DNA of 34,287 nucleotides from CAVQGF01 sp045807945 (GTDB taxonomy: Bacteria > Acidobacteriota > Terriglobia > Terriglobales > Acidobacteriaceae): assembly GCA_045807945.1 (NCBI GenBank), contig JBJMGI010000063.1, forward strand, positions 1-34,287, in the 5' to 3' direction. Below the pieces are notes generated by a model. It did no database searches. It worked only from the letters and a program-made list of their open reading frames with translations, and was not told the origin of the DNA. This document shows, piece by piece, positions 30,957 through 34,287 of this stretch. The first letter of the stretch is position 1. Each line of letters begins with the position of its first letter. A program made the position numbers and the translations under genes.

Positions 30957-31541
30957 ATGGCCGACATCAAAGTCAAAGTCCTTGTTTTTGCCGGAAGCAC
31001 CAGGAAGGCCTCCTTCAACAAAAAGCTGGCGAGCATTGTCGCGGACGACGCCAGCGCCGCAGGAGCGGAGGTAACGCAAATCGATCTGCGTGATATCCCC
31101 ATGCCGCTATACGACGGCGACTTGGAAGCCACTGAGGGCATTCCGCCGAACGGGCGCAAGCTGAAAGAGCTGATGCTCACGCACGATGCGTTCCTGATCG
31201 CCTCGCCGGAGTACAACAGCTCGATCACTGGAGTGCTGAAGAACGCGATCGATTGGGCCTCGCGGCCGTCACGGGGTGAGAAGCCGCTGCAATGCTTCGC
31301 AGGGAAAGTAGTTGGGTTGTGTTCCGCTTCTCCTGGAGCACTGGGCGGATTGCGCGGACTGGTTGCGGTCCGCTCTATCCTCACGAACATCGGATCCATC
31401 GTGATACCGACCCAAGTCTCCGTACCGCGCGCGATGGAAGCATTCGACGAGAACGGCAATTTGAAGGATGAGAAGCACAGGGCACCGGTCCGCAAGCTCG
31501 CTTCCGAGTTGGTTGCAATCACCTCCAAACTGAAAGCTTGA
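30957..31541 (+). CDS. NADPH-dependent FMN reductase family protein (quinone/azo-type)
   Basis: A 194-residue flavodoxin-fold reductase. The FMN phosphate loop GSTRKASFNKKLA lies near the N-terminus (about 13-25), with SPEYNSSITGVLKNAIDW (about 83-100), the family hallmark, and CSASPGALGGLRG contacting the flavin. Such enzymes reduce FMN, quinones, chromate or azo compounds with NAD(P)H. Start chosen: ATG 30957, with AAGGGA 9 bp upstream; ATG 30948 abuts that site. Its place behind a MarR gene suggests an inducible detoxification pair. Confidence 0.93.
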   Translation: MADIKVKVLVFAGSTRKASFNKKLASIVADDASAAGAEVTQIDLRDIPMPLYDGDLEATEGIPPNGRKLKELMLTHDAFLIASPEYNSSITGVLKNAIDWASRPSRGEKPLQCFAGKVVGLCSASPGALGGLRGLVAVRSILTNIGSIVIPTQVSVPRAMEAFDENGNLKDEKHRAPVRKLASELVAITSKLKA

Positions 31542-31599
31542 GAAGTCTTTTTCCTTCTCGGGCAGATTTGCTAGACTTGCCGCCCATATCGGAGGTTGC

Positions 31600-32892
31600 A
31601 TGCGCCTGCTCGATGCTGTTGGACTCTCTCTCTTACTCACTAGCTCTTCCCTGTTCGCGCAAGAAAAGCCCACGGCCAAGCCTCCGGTCACCACTTACAT
31701 CCATTGCGGAGCGCTGCTCGATCAAAAGACCGATGCCGCGCGCAAAGACGCGTGGATCACCGTCGAGAACGAGAAAATAAAGGAAGTTCGCGAAGGCGGC
31801 GCTGCTCCAGCGGGCGCGAACACTATTGATCTCTCGAAAGAAACTTGCCTGCCCGGCTTGATCGATGCGCACACGCACGTTCTGCTGCAGGGCGACATCA
31901 CCGCTGAAGACTATGACGTGCAGCTGCTGAAGCAGTCGCAGGCATATCGCGCCATCCTGGCCACGCAATCGGCGCGCAAGGCGCTGGAGTACGGCTTCAC
32001 CACCATCCGGGATCTCGAGACCGAGGGCGCAGGCTACGCCGATGTGGATATCAAGACAGCGATCGAGACAGGCGTGATCCCCGGGCCACGGATGAAAGTT
32101 GTGACGCGCGCGCTTGACGTGACCGGAGCGTATCCGTTGAAAGGCTACGCACCGGAAGTTCCAGTTCCGCATGGAGTGCAGATCTGCGACGGGGCTGATG
32201 GGTGCCGCAAAGCGGTTCGCGAGCAGATCGATTACGGCGCTGACTGGATCAAGGTCTATAGCGACCGCTCGTATGTGCTGCGTCCAGACGGCGTGCTCGA
32301 CGACATACCGACATTCACCCTCGACGAACTGCGCGCCATCGTGGACGAAGCGCACCGGCAACGTCACCCGGTCGCCTCACACGCGAACGCGCTGAACGGC
32401 GTACACAATTCCGTTGAGGCTGGCGTGGACAGCATCGAACACGGCAACTACATCGCCGACGCGGACATGAAAGCGATGATCCAGAAAGGCATCTGGTATG
32501 TGCCGACGCTTTACGTAGGCGAGTACGTCGCGCAAGGTCGCGGCGGCTACTGGCCGGCGATGGTCAAAGTACACGGCGACACCTTCCGCAAAGCGGTGCA
32601 GATGGGCGTGAAGGTCGCCTTCGGCACCGACGCGGGCGGCTTCGATTGGAATATCGATCCGGCGATCGAGTTCCCGCTGATGGTGAAGTACGGCATGACC
32701 CCGAAGCAGGCCATCCGCTCGGCGACGGTGAACGGAGCCGAGTTGCTCAAAATGCAAGACCTGATCGGCACGGTGGAAGCAGGAAAATTCGCCGACATCG
32801 TAGCGGTGGAAGGCGATCCGCTGGCGGATATCACGATCCTGCAGAAGATTGATTTCGTGATGAAGGGCGGCAAGGTATATCGCCGCCCCTGA
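31600..32892 (+). CDS. Secreted metal-dependent amidohydrolase, paralogue of the gene at 487
   Basis: A 430-residue amidohydrolase with signal peptide (LLDAVGLSLLLTSSSLFAQ). The metal-site motifs are DAHTH (about 87-91), the carboxylated lysine in DWIKVY, SHAN, SIEHGN and GTDAGG. GGAGG lies 4 bp before ATG 31600. It aligns over its whole length with the protein at 487-1785 (shared runs include YDVQLLK, ETEGAGY, IPGPR, VVTRA and VKVAFGTD-like). Likely substrates are peptides or cyclic amides outside the cytoplasm, as in the prolidase/imidazolonepropionase-like branch; the exact one is unknown. The gene ends 26 bp from the convergent PilZ gene. Confidence 0.92.
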   Translation: MRLLDAVGLSLLLTSSSLFAQEKPTAKPPVTTYIHCGALLDQKTDAARKDAWITVENEKIKEVREGGAAPAGANTIDLSKETCLPGLIDAHTHVLLQGDITAEDYDVQLLKQSQAYRAILATQSARKALEYGFTTIRDLETEGAGYADVDIKTAIETGVIPGPRMKVVTRALDVTGAYPLKGYAPEVPVPHGVQICDGADGCRKAVREQIDYGADWIKVYSDRSYVLRPDGVLDDIPTFTLDELRAIVDEAHRQRHPVASHANALNGVHNSVEAGVDSIEHGNYIADADMKAMIQKGIWYVPTLYVGEYVAQGRGGYWPAMVKVHGDTFRKAVQMGVKVAFGTDAGGFDWNIDPAIEFPLMVKYGMTPKQAIRSATVNGAELLKMQDLIGTVEAGKFADIVAVEGDPLADITILQKIDFVMKGGKVYRRP

Positions 32893-32918
32893 GGGTCCCA
32901 GGGGTTACCTACCGAAAC

Positions 32919-33287
32919 TTACTGGACCAATGAAAGAGCGTGGCAGGCGCGCTTGATGATCTGGCGATCCTGCTCGCTCACCGTGGTGAATTCCATTCCA
33001 TAGCGGAAGCCCGAGCGGTTCCGCACGGTCGCCAGGATCTTGAGCGACTGCTGCGAATACGGCAGCTGCACTTCCATCTTGACGCGGGCGCCGATGGCCA
33101 TCTCCATAGAGACGTAGGCAGCCATGCCGCCCTCTGCGATGTCGTTGCCGCGTCCATAAACGAAGGTCTGCACGCCGTTGTTATTGATTGCGATCTTAAT
33201 GCGAACGTCGACGTCGCGGCGCGGATGGCGGCGGAACTCTTCGCCGTTGGTTTCGGGTTCGATTGCGGGTTTCTCGGTCTGCTTCAT
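32919..33287 (-). CDS. PilZ domain protein (probable cyclic-di-GMP receptor)
   Basis: A 122-residue single PilZ domain. The arginine motif is RRHPRRD (about 19-25) and the second motif is NDIAEGGM (about 48-55), a variant of D/NxSxxG with Ala in place of Ser, which may alter cyclic-di-GMP binding. A beta-barrel follows (VKMEVQLPYSQQSLKILATVRNRSGFRYGMEF). A possible promoter is TTGACC (33336-33331) with TACTCT 17 bp on. It is a candidate reader of the second messenger that the HD-GYP protein would degrade, though the genes are 9 kb apart. Confidence 0.88.
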   Translation of the reverse strand: MKQTEKPAIEPETNGEEFRRHPRRDVDVRIKIAINNNGVQTFVYGRGNDIAEGGMAAYVSMEMAIGARVKMEVQLPYSQQSLKILATVRNRSGFRYGMEFTTVSEQDRQIIKRACHALSLVQ

Positions 33288-33307
33288 TTGGGGGTTTACC
33301 TAGGCGC

Positions 33308-33336
33308 AGAGTATTGCGGTTCGGAGAGACGGTCAA
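33308..33336 (-). promoter_or_regulatory. Possible promoter of the PilZ gene
   Basis: On the minus strand TTGACC (33336-33331) is a 5/6 match to the -35 consensus; TACTCT (33313-33308) follows at 17 bp but matches the -10 poorly (3/6). AATACT (33315-33310) matches better but with a 15-bp spacer. Weak support only. Confidence 0.35.
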
Positions 33337-33371
33337 TGTACGAAGGTAAGGGTACGGAAGTAACGGGGGAG

Positions 33372-34166
33372 TCAGATCGGCGTGCCCCTCCCGTCGTACT
33401 CACCATTGAATTGCTGGGCTAGTCGCTCTAGCTTCTCTTGTGGATCTTCAATTTCACTGTTTGCGGTTGGCTCCCTGGCTAACAGCAGCCAGCTCTCTCC
33501 ATCGGCTCCTGGCTTAACTGTGGTTTCCCAGCCTTGAAGCTCCAGTTGCAACGCCGCCTTGTTTGCATGGGATCGTTTCCCAAAATAAAGAAAATGCTCT
33601 GTTCTTGCCGGAGATGTTGGTTCTGCGGACGGCCTGGCCTCTTCGGCTTCAGCGCGAGCTTTGGCGTTCAATTCATCATCCAACTCTGGCGTCCAACCCC
33701 TAGCAATGTTCTTAATCAAAGCCGGGAGGCCCCAAATCTCAGCAATTGAAATCTTTTTCTGTTCTTTTGTTAACGTCTTGCAGAATAGCGCTGCTTGCAT
33801 GTCCTCCAATGTATATAGCTTTAAGCCATGGCCTATTATCCAGTGTCTCACTTCGCCGCTCCGGTCCGACCCGGCCTCCTTCCGCATGATCGGAAAGTCG
33901 CGGGCGAACTCTGGAATTGGGCAATTTGTCACAACTTCGACCAATTTTGAGCGGAGCGCTAGGGTAAACGGGAAAAAGACGTAATAGAGCTGTCTTTGAC
34001 CAACGAGATGGCACAGGGCCGACGGACGGGCAGGATAGAGACCTGGCAGTACCCGAATCAGCTGGCCCATATCTTTCGTCTCGTGGGTCATCTGAAAATA
34101 GCCGAATCCTCGGGGGGTCTTTACTTCGCCCACGTCGCCAAATCTAGCTTGTGCTTTGCTTTTCAT
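33372..34166 (-). CDS. RraB-domain protein with Imm26-like N-terminal region, possible immunity protein
   Basis: A 264-residue soluble protein. The N-terminal half (GEVKTPRGFGYFQMTHETKDMGQLIRVL, about 13-40) resembles immunity-type proteins such as Imm26, tentatively. An acidic Ala/Glu-rich linker follows (about 165-190). The last 75 residues match the RraB fold: HFLYFGKRSHANKAALQLELQGWE, then LERLAQQFNGEYDGRGTPI, close to the LAEQF-x-EYDGWGT end of RraB, the RNase E inhibitor. RraB-like domains also occur in polymorphic-toxin immunity loci. Its ATG overlaps the stop of the upstream gene as ATGA. The segment is more A+T-rich than the rest of the window, suggesting acquisition. Confidence 0.68.
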   Translation of the reverse strand: MKSKAQARFGDVGEVKTPRGFGYFQMTHETKDMGQLIRVLPGLYPARPSALCHLVGQRQLYYVFFPFTLALRSKLVEVVTNCPIPEFARDFPIMRKEAGSDRSGEVRHWIIGHGLKLYTLEDMQAALFCKTLTKEQKKISIAEIWGLPALIKNIARGWTPELDDELNAKARAEAEEARPSAEPTSPARTEHFLYFGKRSHANKAALQLELQGWETTVKPGADGESWLLLAREPTANSEIEDPQEKLERLAQQFNGEYDGRGTPI

Positions 34167-34287
34167 TTTCCCGCAGCCACCGAGGGGTGATCAATTTTAG
34201 TCAAAATCTCCTTGGCAAAGTTGACAGCATCTTTGTACATTGGATTTCTTTGAGCAATGCTATTGATCTTATTGACTAAAGTTCCTC
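34163..34287 (-). CDS. 3' end of an upstream gene (partial, possible toxin C-terminus)
   Basis: The minus strand is open from the window edge to a TGA at 34165-34163, giving a 40-residue C-terminal fragment: GTLVNKINSIAQRN, PMYKDAVNFAKEIL, TKIDHPSVAAGK. I do not recognise it. Its stop overlaps the start of the RraB-domain gene in ATGA, which is strong evidence that it is a real gene. In 34201-34260 only 23 of 60 bases are G or C. A toxin role is suggested only by the partner's domain content and this coupling. Confidence 0.6.
   Translation of the reverse strand, partial: GTLVNKINSIAQRNPMYKDAVNFAKEILTKIDHPSVAAGK

Noticed and set aside
1..34287. CRISPR array, insertion sequence, prophage or riboswitch
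   Set aside because: There are no regularly spaced repeats of CRISPR size, no transposase or integrase frame, no phage structural genes, and no leader with a recognisable riboswitch core.

Overview
The window looks like chromosomal DNA of a soil-type Acidobacteriota (Terriglobia-like) bacterium. This is inferred from gene content, not from a marker gene: an Oar-like TonB-dependent receptor with a carboxypeptidase-type N-terminal domain, a DUF2934 protein, secreted imidazolonepropionase/prolidase-like amidohydrolases, an imuA-imuB-dnaE2 cassette, and moderately high G+C. There is no CRISPR array, rRNA, transposase or phage module. No gene-free stretch exceeds 300 bp.

Layout. 1-308: start of a minus-strand glycoside hydrolase family 2 gene that runs off the window. 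487-1785: secreted amidohydrolase; tRNA-Glu(CTC) follows on the other strand. 1976-5487: minus-strand pair of an Oar-like receptor and a Spy/CpxP-like periplasmic protein. 5601-9992: envelope genes (two beta-barrel proteins, a secreted unknown, a DUF72 protein, a Pro/Gln-rich unknown) with one clear intrinsic terminator. 10092-11650: acyl-lipid desaturase and YceI. 11811-17470: the mutasome cassette imuA-imuB-dnaE2 (error-prone translesion synthesis). 17657-18307: DUF2934 protein plus a single-domain response regulator. 23926-18318: a five-gene, translationally overlapping minus-strand signalling operon (receiver, HD-GYP, CHASE3 histidine kinase, Rcp1-like receiver, hybrid kinase with three receivers). 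24137-28158: cytochrome c maturation genes (ccmF, ccmH, a CcmI-like small protein, a CarboxypepD_reg-like membrane protein). 28230-30441: small membrane protein, htpX, gluQ. 30475-31541: MarR repressor and FMN reductase, with a palindrome over the promoter. 31600-32892: a second amidohydrolase, paralogous to the first. 32919-33287: PilZ protein. 33372-34287: A+T-richer segment with an RraB-domain protein translationally coupled to the 3' end of an upstream gene, resembling a toxin-immunity pair.

The most striking signal is repeat DNA inside otherwise conserved genes. imuA, imuB and ccmH each carry an in-frame tract of four or five 7-bp units. dnaE2 carries two copies of a separate element with a GTCATCCyGAGCG core, and imuA has a further palindrome-containing insertion that splits its degenerate P-loop. 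Because 7 is not a multiple of 3, changing the heptamer number by one would shift the frame of imuA, imuB or ccmH. That raises a testable possibility of slippage-controlled mutagenesis and cytochrome maturation. Other leads are the edge toxin-immunity-like module and the MarR operator over an apparently near-leaderless start.
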